Positions 14,635-23,900 of a DNA stretch of 25,137 nucleotides are shown here, in pieces (position 1 is the stretch's first letter; every line of letters starts with the position of its first letter). Below the pieces are notes generated by a model. The model ran no database searches and was not told the DNA's origin. It saw only the letters and a list, made by a program, of their open reading frames with translations. This stretch comes from Candidatus Accumulibacter sp. UBA704 (lineage in GTDB: Bacteria; Pseudomonadota; Gammaproteobacteria; Burkholderiales; Rhodocyclaceae), in contig DBMG01000005.1 in assembly GCA_002304785.1 (NCBI GenBank), forward strand, positions 1-25,137, given 5' to 3'. A program made the position numbers and the translations under genes.

Positions 14635-16917
14635 ATGAAGAACGACACATCGCTTGAGCCGGTTCCGACGAGTCTCGCAGACCTGTCGTTGCCGCTGGAA
14701 GTGCGGGTGCATGGCCGAGGGGGTCAGGGCGGGGTGACCTGCGCAAAGCTGATCGCCTCGCTTTATACCCGGATGGGGTTCCACGTTCAGACCTTCGGCG
14801 ACTATGGCAGCGAACGCTCGGGGGCGCCGATCCAGGCATTCACGCGCGTCGACCGCCAGACCATTGCTAATCGCAATAAGGTATACCGGCCGGACCACCT
14901 GATCGTGCTGGACGAGGCGCTGATGGGTCCGCAGGTGTTGTCCGGCACGGCGCCCGGCGCATTGTTGCTGCTCAACACCCGTTCACCCCTCGATGCCTAC
15001 GGAGGGCAATATGCCAACTATCGGCTCGGCGTGGTGGATGCCACGGCGATCGCCCGTGAGCACGGCATCGGCAGCAGCTCGGTGGTCATCATCAACACCA
15101 CCATTCTCGGCGCCTATGCGCGCTTGCTCGGCGTATCGTTGGGCGCATTGGAAGCGGCGTTTGCGTCGCTCGGCCTGGGCGGCGACCTAGCGGCCGCCGA
15201 GCACGCATACGAGCAAGTACAGATACGGACTTGCGATCCGGCCGATGCACACGCGGTCGCGCCGGCGACGGCGTGGCAACCCGATTCTGCGCCGGTCACC
15301 CCCTTGACCGAGCACCGCGCGGATTCCCCGGCGACGCTCAAGACCGGTTCGTGGAGTACCCAGGCGCCCCGCTATCGCAATCACGCTGCCCCGTGCAATC
15401 TGGCCTGCCCGGCAGGGAACGATGTGCGCGGGTTCGTCCAGGCGTTGCAGGACGACGGAGCGGACGCGGCGGCAAAAGTACTGCTGCGCACGCAGCCGCT
15501 GCCTTCGGTCTGCGGACGCGTCTGTCCGGCGCCGTGCATGCAGGCATGCAACCGCGACGCCTTCGACGGAGCGGTGAACATCCGGAGCCTGGAACGCTGG
15601 GTTGCGGATCATTCGACGCAGGCATTAGGAAAGCAAGCGGTGGCACGGCCCCGGCGCTTCGCCGTCGTCGGCGGCGGCCCGGCGGGGTTGAGCGCAGCGT
15701 ATCAACTGGTTCTGCACGGCCATGCGGTGACGATTTTCGAAGCCGGGCCGGCATTGGGAGGCGTACTGCGCAACGGTATTCCTGCCTATCGCTTGCCGCC
15801 GGAAGCGTTGCAGCGCGATCTGCAGCGCATTCTGGATCTCGGGGTGGAGACACGCTTCAATGTTCGCATCGGGCATACCGACCTGCTCCGAATGCAAGAG
15901 GAATACGACGCGCTGATCGTGTGCGCAGGACTCGGTCCGGCCCTCCGTCTCGAGGCCGAGGGAACCGGTCTGGCCGGCTTGGAACAGGGGCTCGATTTCC
16001 TGGATAGGGCCAAGCTGGGCAAGGTCGAGCTGCGCGGTCGTGTCGTGGTCGTCGGCGGCGGCAATACGGCAATCGACTGCGCGCGCACCGCGCTGCGTTG
16101 CGGCGCGAGTTCGGTCAAGCTCGTCTATCGCCGCGGCCGCGAGGACATGCCGGCCATTGCCGAAGAAATCGACAGCGCCGAATTCGAAGGCGTGCGCTTG
16201 GTGTTGAATCGGCAACCGGTGGCGTTTTCGGGCAACGGCACCGTATCGGCGCTCGTTTTGGCGGAAGTCGAACCGGGCGCACCCGACGAAAGTGGGAGAC
16301 GGCGCCCGATGGTGACACAGCGCACGTCGAACCTGGAATGCGACACGGTCTTCCTCGCCTTGGGCCAGAGCGCCGGAATGGAGTGGCTGCCTGGCACATG
16401 GCAAGTCAGGGACAGTCGCGCCTGGGAGGGGTCTCAAGCACTCGACGTCTGGTTCGCCGGAGATTGCGCGACCGGCGAGGGCACGGTGACACACGCCATC
16501 GGCAGCGGCCGCAGGATCGCATTGGCCGTGTTGGGTCGCTTGGACAATGCCCCGGAAACACAACCGGACGCAGGAAGCGCAGTGGCCCCCGGGCAAATCC
16601 GTTTTTCCCATTTCGACGTAGTGCCGCCGCATCGTGACAAGGAACTCCCGCCGTCGGTGCGCCGCGACAGCTTCGAGGAATGCAATCACGGGCTCGCCGG
16701 GCCGGAAGAGGCCGGGCGCTGCTTCTCGTGCGGGCAATGCACGCATTGTGATACCTGCCTGATCTACTGCCCGGAGGGCGTCATCACCCGCAGCGAAAGC
16801 GGTTACCGGATCGACACCAGCTATTGCAAGGGCTGTGGCATGTGCGTCGCCGAATGCCCGCGCAGCGCCATGGAAATGCACGAAAAGACCAAGCTCGAGG
16901 TGAGGCAATGTCTCTGA
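14635..16917 (+). CDS. 2-oxoacid oxidoreductase, fused gamma / NAD(P)H-FAD / ferredoxin subunit
   Basis: A 760-residue fusion of three parts that are usually separate. Residues 22-205 are a 2-oxoacid:ferredoxin oxidoreductase gamma domain (VHGRGGQGGV at 25-34, FGDYGSERSGAPI). After a linker, residues 245-650 are a GltD/PadH-type flavoprotein. This part has an N-terminal Fe-S region with Cys254, 258, 293, 297, 301 and 305, an FAD loop GGGPAG (346-351) and an NAD(P) loop GGGN (474-477). Residues 690-750 are a PorD-like ferredoxin with C702-x2-C-x2-C-x3-CP and C731-x2-C-x2-C-x3-CP, preceded by Cys696 and Cys699. Inferred role: it takes electrons from 2-oxoacid decarboxylation at TPP and passes them through Fe-S centres to FAD and NAD(P)+. 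Its last 10 bases overlap the alpha gene. No strong Shine-Dalgarno is seen at this ATG. Confidence 0.9.
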   Translation: MKNDTSLEPVPTSLADLSLPLEVRVHGRGGQGGVTCAKLIASLYTRMGFHVQTFGDYGSERSGAPIQAFTRVDRQTIANRNKVYRPDHLIVLDEALMGPQVLSGTAPGALLLLNTRSPLDAYGGQYANYRLGVVDATAIAREHGIGSSSVVIINTTILGAYARLLGVSLGALEAAFASLGLGGDLAAAEHAYEQVQIRTCDPADAHAVAPATAWQPDSAPVTPLTEHRADSPATLKTGSWSTQAPRYRNHAAPCNLACPAGNDVRGFVQALQDDGADAAAKVLLRTQPLPSVCGRVCPAPCMQACNRDAFDGAVNIRSLERWVADHSTQALGKQAVARPRRFAVVGGGPAGLSAAYQLVLHGHAVTIFEAGPALGGVLRNGIPAYRLPPEALQRDLQRILDLGVETRFNVRIGHTDLLRMQEEYDALIVCAGLGPALRLEAEGTGLAGLEQGLDFLDRAKLGKVELRGRVVVVGGGNTAIDCARTALRCGASSVKLVYRRGREDMPAIAEEIDSAEFEGVRLVLNRQPVAFSGNGTVSALVLAEVEPGAPDESGRRRPMVTQRTSNLECDTVFLALGQSAGMEWLPGTWQVRDSRAWEGSQALDVWFAGDCATGEGTVTHAIGSGRRIALAVLGRLDNAPETQPDAGSAVAPGQIRFSHFDVVPPHRDKELPPSVRRDSFEECNHGLAGPEEAGRCFSCGQCTHCDTCLIYCPEGVITRSESGYRIDTSYCKGCGMCVAECPRSAMEMHEKTKLEVRQCL

Positions 16918-18068
16918 AACTGCTGAGCGCCAATCACGGCGCCGCCCTGGCCGCGACACTGGCAGCGCGGGCCAACCGGGCGGGACGCGGGTTCTGCAGC
17001 GGCGTCTATCCGATCACGCCGTCGACCGAATGCATGGAATACCTCTGTCTGCAGGAGATCGAGAAGGGACGTGTGGTAAAGGTGGAAAGCGAGCACAGCG
17101 CCATGGCCGTGTGCATCGGCGCCGCCTCGGCCGGAGCGCGCACCTTCACGACCACCTCGTCCAACGGCCTCGCTTATATGGCGGAGAACTGCATTGCCGC
17201 AGCACTGCTGCGCTTGCCGGTGGTGATGGCGGTGGCCAACCGCACGCTCGGCCCGCCCTGGAATATCTGGGCCGACCATGGCGATTCCCTGTTGCTGCGC
17301 GACCAAGGCTTGATCCAGTTCTACTGCGCGGACAATCAGGAGTTGTTCGATACGGTGCTTTGCGCCTTCCGTCTGGCAGAAGACCAGGCTGTAATGATGC
17401 CGGTGATGGTCTGCATGGAAGGTTTCATCCTTTCGCACACCACGGCGCAGATCGACGTTCCGGAGCAAGCGCAGGTTGACGAATTCCTGCCGCTCACCGC
17501 GATTCCGCATCGGCTCGGAGACACGCCCCATGCGCTCGGGCAGGTCGAATTGCCGCACCAGGTCGAAGTGCACCGGCACCAGCACCTGGCCGCCATGAAC
17601 GGCGCCGTTGACGTCTACGCCGGCATCCGGGACGAGTTCGAACGGGTGTTCGACCGTCGCCTGCCGGACGCTGTCGTGGCCTATCGCGCCGAGGACGCCG
17701 AAACGCTGATCGTCTCGATGGGAACGATCGGCGCCACCGCCGAACGGGTGGTCGATCGGCTGCGCGAACAGGGACAGAAAGTGGGGTCGCTGCGCGTGCG
17801 CCTGTTCCGCCCGCTGCCCATGGAAGCGATCCGGGCATGGTTCGCCGGCAAGCAGCGCATCGCGGTGGTCGACCGCGACGTCAGCCTGGGATTCGGCGGG
17901 GTCTTGTGGGGCGAAGTCAACGCGCTGGCCGATCCGGGCACGGTGGTGCAGAGCTACCTGGCGGGCTTGGGCGGCGGCGACGTTCGGCCGGAGCATATCG
18001 AGAACATGCTGTCCGATCTGCTGCCGCGCACGTCGGCAGGATTGCCGGCGATGATGGAGGCCGCGTGA
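16908..18068 (+). CDS. 2-oxoacid:acceptor oxidoreductase alpha subunit
   Basis: The 386 residues match the alpha (PorA/PadG-like) subunit that forms the TPP pyrimidine side and the CoA-binding region. Markers are FCSGVYPITPSTECMEYL (YPITPST at 34-40), KVESEHSAMAVCIGAASAGARTFTTTSSNGLAYM with a conserved Glu at 60, and a C-terminal domain II with TLIVSMGTIGATAERVVDRLREQG. The ATG at 16908 is inside the 3' end of the fused gene (10-base overlap) and is preceded by AGGTGAGG, a good ribosome-binding site. Its stop overlaps the beta start by one base, so the three products are made together. The family includes pyruvate, 2-oxoglutarate, indolepyruvate and phenylglyoxylate enzymes; this sequence alone does not fix the substrate. 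Confidence 0.93.
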   Translation: MSLKLLSANHGAALAATLAARANRAGRGFCSGVYPITPSTECMEYLCLQEIEKGRVVKVESEHSAMAVCIGAASAGARTFTTTSSNGLAYMAENCIAAALLRLPVVMAVANRTLGPPWNIWADHGDSLLLRDQGLIQFYCADNQELFDTVLCAFRLAEDQAVMMPVMVCMEGFILSHTTAQIDVPEQAQVDEFLPLTAIPHRLGDTPHALGQVELPHQVEVHRHQHLAAMNGAVDVYAGIRDEFERVFDRRLPDAVVAYRAEDAETLIVSMGTIGATAERVVDRLREQGQKVGSLRVRLFRPLPMEAIRAWFAGKQRIAVVDRDVSLGFGGVLWGEVNALADPGTVVQSYLAGLGGGDVRPEHIENMLSDLLPRTSAGLPAMMEAA

Positions 18069-18994
18069 TGAACGAGCCAGTCCTTGGCGGCATGGCCCAG
18101 ACGGCGCTGGACCGCCACGAACCGTTGCTGCGAGTCGGCAATACCAATTGCGGCGGATGCGGTTTTTCGTCCCTGATGCAGATGATGCGTCATGCCGTGG
18201 CCGATCAACCGGTGCACCTCGTGATTCCGGCATGCTGCGCCGCGGTATCTGCCGGCGTCTTTCCGCAAAGTACCTACGGCGCACCGACCTTGCTGACGAC
18301 CTTCGCCTCCGCAGCAGCGGCGGCCAGCGGGATCGCCAGCGTGGCGCGGATGAACGGCGAGGACACGCGCGTCGTCTGCCTCGCCGGTGACGGCGGCACC
18401 TACGACATCGGCTTTGCCACCCTGTCGGCGGCAGCGGACCGCAACGAGGATGTGCTCTACATCTGCTACGACAACGAAATCTACGGCAACACCGGCGGGC
18501 AGCGCTCGTCGGCGACGCCCGCCGGCGCCCTGACGACCAATCTCTCCCGCGGCAAGCCGGAGCAGAAAAAGGACATCCTGGCGATCATGGCCGCGCATCG
18601 CATTCCGTACGCCGCCTCGATCTCCCTGGCGCACGCCGAGGACGCCGTACGCAAGCTGCGCCGGGCACTCGATCTTCAGGGATTCCGATTCCTGCACGTG
18701 CTCTCGCCCTGCCCCACCGGCTGGAAGTCGGAACCGGCGCTGGGCATGGAGTTGGTGAGGCTGGCCGTGCGTTCCGGTCTCTTCCCGGTGCTGGAAGTTT
18801 TTGACGGCAAGCGCTACGTCGTGAACATCGAGCCGGATTTCTCCGACGAGGCGCTGGACATGTATCTGTCGCTTCAGCTACGTTTCCAGAAGTCCGGCAT
18901 TACGGCAGCGGGGCTGCGGCCGGACATCGATCGCCATTGGCAGAATCTGCGCGCGTTGAGCGGACGCATCGTGCCCGCCCGTCGCAGCGCCTGA
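18068..18994 (+). CDS. 2-oxoacid:acceptor oxidoreductase beta subunit (TPP-binding)
   Basis: A 308-residue catalytic beta subunit. The TPP/Mg motif GDG (107-109) leads to DNEIYGNTGGQRS (135-147), the usual GDG…N pattern. Four cysteines in the arrangement for the proximal [4Fe-4S] cluster of pyruvate:ferredoxin oxidoreductases are visible: Cys28 and Cys31 (NCGGCG), one of Cys56/57, and Cys215 (LSPCPTGW). The start ATG overlaps the alpha stop (TGATG), showing translational coupling. The frame is open upstream, but that part lies inside the alpha gene. The reaction is CoA-dependent oxidative decarboxylation of a 2-oxoacid. The short gap of 27 bases to the XRE-cupin gene indicates that the operon continues. 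Confidence 0.94.
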   Translation: MNEPVLGGMAQTALDRHEPLLRVGNTNCGGCGFSSLMQMMRHAVADQPVHLVIPACCAAVSAGVFPQSTYGAPTLLTTFASAAAAASGIASVARMNGEDTRVVCLAGDGGTYDIGFATLSAAADRNEDVLYICYDNEIYGNTGGQRSSATPAGALTTNLSRGKPEQKKDILAIMAAHRIPYAASISLAHAEDAVRKLRRALDLQGFRFLHVLSPCPTGWKSEPALGMELVRLAVRSGLFPVLEVFDGKRYVVNIEPDFSDEALDMYLSLQLRFQKSGITAAGLRPDIDRHWQNLRALSGRIVPARRSA

Positions 18995-19021
18995 TGCAAG
19001 GTTCCACGGGAGGAGCACTTC

Positions 19022-19582
19022 ATGCGCAAATACGTCGGTGAGCGGATCAAGAAGCTGCGCGAGGCGCAAGACATGACGCTGGCACAGGTGACCAAGCTGA
19101 CCGGGATCGCCGAGGATCGCCTGCTGGCCTACGAGGACGGATCGGCGGTGCCTTCGATTGGCACGGTCATCCAGTTGTCGCGCGTGCTCGGATCGAAGAT
19201 GGCCGGGCTGTTGCACGGTGGCGGCACGGTCTCGGATTCGCTGACCATCTGCCGCTCCGGTGAGTCCCTGGCCGGCGAGCAGGGCGATACGGAACAAAGC
19301 TACGCCTACAGTTCGCTGACCCGACCCGGCACCGCCGGGCATCTGATGGAGCCGTTCCTGCTGAGCTTCGACCCCAATGCCAAACAAGGCGTGCCGATCA
19401 CCCATGACGGACAGGAATTCGTCTACATCGTCGACGGGACGATCGAACTGTTCTACGACGGGCGCAGCTATCGGCTGGAAAAGGGCGACAGCGCCTACCT
19501 CGACTCGTCGCTGCCCCACACGTTCCATGGGCTGGGGGATAGTGTGGCGCAGGTGCTGGCCGTCGTGAGTTCTTCAACCTGA
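19022..19582 (+). CDS. XRE-cupin transcriptional regulator
   Basis: A 186-residue regulator. Residues 5-62 are an XRE/HTH_3 DNA-binding domain (VGERIKKLREAQDMTLAQV … SIGTVIQLSRVLG). Residues 110-182 are a cupin with HDGQEFVYIVDGTIELFYDG and GDSAYLDSSLPHTFHG, where His128, Glu132 and His166 are candidate metal or ligand contacts. Proteins of this layout sense small metabolites and often sit beside the pathway they control. A strong GGGAGGAG site is 7 bases before the ATG. It is placed inside the oxidoreductase/CoA-transferase operon, so it is probably an autoregulated local regulator acting together with, or on top of, the divergent LysR protein. Target and ligand are inference. Confidence 0.92.
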   Translation: MRKYVGERIKKLREAQDMTLAQVTKLTGIAEDRLLAYEDGSAVPSIGTVIQLSRVLGSKMAGLLHGGGTVSDSLTICRSGESLAGEQGDTEQSYAYSSLTRPGTAGHLMEPFLLSFDPNAKQGVPITHDGQEFVYIVDGTIELFYDGRSYRLEKGDSAYLDSSLPHTFHGLGDSVAQVLAVVSSST

Positions 19583-19599
19583 GAGAGAGAAAAAAGGGA

Positions 19600-20895
19600 A
19601 TGTCCGCGATAGCGCTCTATCAAGAAAAGCGAACCGTCGCCGGCGAGGCGATCCGTCACGTTCGCGACGACGACGTGATCATCGTTCCGACCGGTGTCGG
19701 CGAGCCGCCCGCTCTGCTTGCGGAACTCTCCGCGCAACGGCGGACCTTTCGCGGGGTGCAGATCGCGCAAACCCTGCCGCTGCGCAAGTTCGCGTATTTA
19801 GATCCCGAGACGGTCGAGCATGTCCGGCACCTCTCGTATTTCTTCGGCGCCGCCTCCCGGCCGGGCGGGCAGGAGGGCTGGATCGATTACGTCCCGACGT
19901 ATTTCTCCGAAGTGCCGCTCCTGATCGAACGCGGATACAACCGCGCCGATATGGTGTTCTCGATGGCATCCGAGATGGACGAGCACGGTTATTTCTCCCT
20001 GAGCCTGGGCACCGACTACACGATGGCGGCCGTCGCCAAGGCGCGGGCCGTGGTGCTCGAGGTCAATCCCAACGTGCCGTTCGCCCACGGCAATTGCCAC
20101 GTTCATATCTCGCAGGTCACCGCGTTGATTGAGAGCGAAGAGCCGCTCTTCGAGGTGGGGCTTCCGAAAATCGAGCCGGTGCAGGAAGCGATCGGCCGAT
20201 ACGTCGGCGACCTCGTTCCCGACGGTGCGACCCTGCAGATCGGTTACGGCGGTATTCCGGATGCCGTCGTGATGCAGCTCACGCAGAAGCGCGATCTGGG
20301 CATCCATACCGAGATGTTCGGCGACGGCATCATGTCCCTCGTCGAAGCCGGCGTCGTGACGAATCGCCGCAAGAATTATCATCCGGCGAAGATGCTTGCG
20401 ACGTTCGCCCTTGGCTCCAGGAAGCTCTATCGGTTCATGCATCACAACCCGGCGCTGGAGATGCATCCTGTCGATTTCACCAACGATCCGGCGCTCGCGG
20501 GCCTGAACGACAATCTAATCGCCATTAATGCGACGCTGCAAGTCGACCTGATCGGGCAGTGCGGGTCTGAAAGCCTGGGCTCCACGCCCTATTCGGGCAC
20601 CGGTGGCCAGACGGACTTCGTCCGGGCCGCCAACCGCTCCAAAGGCGGCAAATCGATCATCGTCCTGCCGTCAACGGCGAAGGGAAACACCCTCTCCAGA
20701 ATCGTACCGACGCTCGCGTCTGGCACGCACGTCACCACCGGCAAGAACGATGTGAATTACGTGGTCAGCGAATATGGCGTCGCCCAGTTGCGCGGCAAGA
20801 GCGCGAAGCAACGCGCCGAGGCGCTGATCGGCATCGCGCATCCCGATTTTCGAGGGGAGCTGCGCGAGGCAGCGCGAAAGATGCGGCTGCTTTAA
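19600..20895 (+). CDS. Acetyl-CoA hydrolase/transferase family CoA-transferase (4-hydroxybutyrate type)
   Basis: A 431-residue family I CoA-transferase that exchanges CoA between an acyl-CoA and a free acid through a glutamyl-CoA intermediate. Glu238 in LGIHTEMFGDG falls at the same residue number as the active-site glutamate I recall for the Clostridium aminobutyricum 4-hydroxybutyrate CoA-transferase. Other family segments are GYGGIPDAVVMQL, SGTGGQTDFVRAANRSKGGKS, LPSTAKGNTLSRIVP, VSEYGVAQLRGKS and IAHPDFRGEL. Hydrolase activity cannot be excluded. It starts 17 bases after the XRE-cupin stop, with purine-rich GAGAGAG and AGGGA before the ATG. In context it would move CoA from the acyl-CoA formed by the oxidoreductase to acetate, succinate or another acid, or the reverse. 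Confidence 0.92.
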   Translation: MSAIALYQEKRTVAGEAIRHVRDDDVIIVPTGVGEPPALLAELSAQRRTFRGVQIAQTLPLRKFAYLDPETVEHVRHLSYFFGAASRPGGQEGWIDYVPTYFSEVPLLIERGYNRADMVFSMASEMDEHGYFSLSLGTDYTMAAVAKARAVVLEVNPNVPFAHGNCHVHISQVTALIESEEPLFEVGLPKIEPVQEAIGRYVGDLVPDGATLQIGYGGIPDAVVMQLTQKRDLGIHTEMFGDGIMSLVEAGVVTNRRKNYHPAKMLATFALGSRKLYRFMHHNPALEMHPVDFTNDPALAGLNDNLIAINATLQVDLIGQCGSESLGSTPYSGTGGQTDFVRAANRSKGGKSIIVLPSTAKGNTLSRIVPTLASGTHVTTGKNDVNYVVSEYGVAQLRGKSAKQRAEALIGIAHPDFRGELREAARKMRLL

Positions 20896-20955
20896 GCGGC
20901 GTTGAGGCGCGATACCGGTTGCCGCGCAGAAAAGGACCGGAGTAGTATCGGACGG

Positions 20956-23900
20956 ATGGAAAGCATCACTACGTCCGGCGAGAAGGCGTCCGGCCCGGTC
21001 GAACCCGGCACGGCTTTGGCGGTTACCGCGCGTCATTCTCTGAAGACCCGGATCACCCTCGTCACGCTGGCCATTTTCCTGTTGAGCCTGTGGTCGCTGT
21101 CGTACTACGCCACCCGGGTGTTGCGCGGAGACATGGAACGCCTGCTGAGCGAACAGCAGTATTCGACGGTTTCCCTTCTCGCAACCCAGGTCAACCGCGA
21201 TTTGTCTGAGCGACTTGCGGCGCTGGAAGCCTTGGCCACTGGGTCTGCGGAAACGATGCGCCAGGGGCCGGCCGCCATGCAGGCATTCATCGAGCAACAT
21301 CCGGCCCTGCATGGCATGTTCGTCAGCGGCATGTTTGCAGTCTCCGTCGATGGCACGGTAGTGGCGGATTTTCCCATTTCAACCGGCCGGCTCGGGCTGA
21401 ACATCATGGACCGGGATTACGTGTTTGCTGCGCTCAGGGAAGGCAAGGCGACGATCGGCCGGCCGGTTATCGGAAAGGTCACGCGGGCGCCGATCATTGT
21501 CATGGCCGCACCCGTTCGCGACAGCCGGGGAGAGGTAATTGGCGCCCTGGGCGGATCGATCAGCCTCAATGTTCCCAATTTCCTGGATGAAATCACCGAG
21601 AACCGTTACGGCAAGACCGGTGGCTATATGATCAGCGCGCCGCAACATCGGCTGATCGTAACGGCAACCGACAAGCGCCGCGTCATGGAAGCGCTCCCTG
21701 CCTTCGGGGTCGACCCGGCCATCGACCGCCTGATCGAGGGCCGCGAAGGATCCGCTGTGCTGGTCGGTCCGGACGGAATCGAAACGTTGGTCTCGGCCAA
21801 GGGCGTTCCGGTATCCAATTGGCAGGTGATGGTTTCGTTGCCAACCGCCGAAGCCTTCGCGCCAATCGGGAGCATGCAGCGGCGAATGCACTACGCCACG
21901 TTGCTGTTGACCCTGCTGGCGGGATCGGTCTGCTGGTGGACGTTGAGACGCCAGCTTTCCCCGCTGGTGGTCACCGCCAAGACTCTGGCTTCGCTGCCGG
22001 AAACCGGCGAGCCGCTGCAACCCTTGCCTGTTGCCCAGCCCGACGAAATCGGCCAGCTCATCGGAGGCTTTAACCGCTTGCTGAAAACGCTCGGAGAACG
22101 AAAAGCGGCTTTGCGGGAAAGCGAGGAGCGGTTCAGGGCGCTTCACGACGCCGCTTTCAGCGGAATTCTGATCCACGATCACGGAACGGTTCTGGATTGC
22201 AATCAGGGCTTGCTCGATCTGACCGGCTACACCCGCGAGGACTTTGTCGGCGCAGACGGGTTCGAAAAACTCATCGCACCGGGTTGGCGAGCCTTGGCCA
22301 GACGCAATAGTCAAAGCGGCCAGGAGCTTGTTTACGAGGTCGAGGGTCTCTGCAAGGATGGAAAGATCTACCCTCTCTGCGTCCACAGCCGGAATTTCAC
22401 TTACAAGGACCGTGCCGTCCGCGTCGTGGAATTCAGCGACATCACCGAGCTCAAGAAGGCCGAAGCCAGGCTCGTCGAAAGCGAATCGCGCCTGCAAATG
22501 CTGCTCCAGGCCATCCCCTCCCCGGTTTTTTACAAGGATGCCGAAGGTATCTACACGGGAGGAAACAAGGCGTTCGAGCAATACGTGGGACTGTCGCGCG
22601 AGCAATTCATCGGCAAGACGGTGTACGACGTCGCCGACAGGGACCTGGCCGAAAAATACGCCCGGGCCGACAAGGAGCTGCTGAACAATCCCGGCGTTCA
22701 GACCTACGAAGCCTCCGTCGTCTACGCCGATGGAAGTTGCCACGACGTCATCTTCTACAAAGCCACCTTCACGAATTCGGACGGCAAGGTGGCGGGGCTG
22801 ATCGGCGTCATCCTCGACATCAGCGAGCGCAAGCGGGCAGAAGAAGCGCTACGCGATAGCCACGACGTTCTGCGCAGCATTCTGGAGACCACGAAGGACG
22901 GCTTTCTCCGTCTGGACACGCGGGGGCATCTGATCGACGTCAATCCCGCCTACTGCCAGTTGTCGGGTTATACCCGCGAAGAACTGCTTGGCCTGCACAT
23001 CTCCAGCCTGGAAGCGGCGGAGAGCGCAGCGGAAGTGAGCGAGCGCATTCAGCGCCTCGAGGACACGACCAGCGAGCAGTTCGAAACCATGCATCGCCGC
23101 AAGGACGGATCGGTCTGGTATGTCGAGGTGAGCACCACATACCGGAGCAACGACGCAGCAGGTGAGTTCTTCGCCTTCGTGCGCGACATCTCTGAGCGCA
23201 AGTGGGCCGAGGAGAAGGTCGTCGAAAGCGAGGCCCGGTTACAGACCCTGATTCAGACGCTGCCCGACCTGATCTGGCTGAAAAACGCCGAAGGGGTCTA
23301 TCTGGCGTGCAACCACCGCTTCGAACGTTTCTTCGGCGCTTCCGAAAAGGACATCGTGGGCAAGACTGACTACGATTTCGTCGACCGGGAACTAGCCGAT
23401 TTTTTCCGAAAACGCGACCGCGTCGCCATGGCGAAAGGCGTCCCGAGCGCCAACGAGGAATGGATCACTTTTGCCGACGACGGCCACAGGGAACTGCTGG
23501 AAACCACCAAGACGCCGATGTTCGATGCCCACGGGCACCTGATCGGCGTGCTCGGGATCGGCCACGACATTACCGAGCGCAGACGTGCGGACGAGGCATT
23601 GCGCAAATTGTCGTTGGCGGTGGAGCAAAGCCCGGTCAGCATCGTCATTACCGACCTGGACGGGCGCATCGAGTATGTCAATCCGGCGTTCAGTCTGACT
23701 TCCGGTTATTCCGCGGCCGAGGCTCTGGGGCAGAACCCGCGGGTCCTCAAGTCAGGGAACACGCCGCCGGAGACCTACACAAACCTCTGGAACACGCTGG
23801 TGGAAGGAAAAACCTGGCGCGGCGAATTCGTCAACCGGCGCAAGGACGGCACGGAATACCTCGAAGCGGCCACCATTTCTCCGGTACGCCAGCCCGATGG

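Noticed and set aside
15661..16500. Flavoprotein part as glutamate synthase small subunit (GltD)
   Set aside because: It has the GltD fold motifs, but it is flanked by POR gamma and ferredoxin domains and no large glutamate synthase subunit is near, so PadH-like electron transfer fits better.
14635..16917. Frameshift or assembly error joining separate oxidoreductase genes
   Set aside because: The reading frame is continuous across both junctions, the linkers (about 206-245 and 650-690) look natural, and downstream genes overlap in the usual operon manner.
20919..20948. Promoter for the sensor kinase (TTGCCG, 18 bases, TAGTAT)
   Set aside because: The match is only four of six at both elements and would start transcription at the ATG, leaving no leader.
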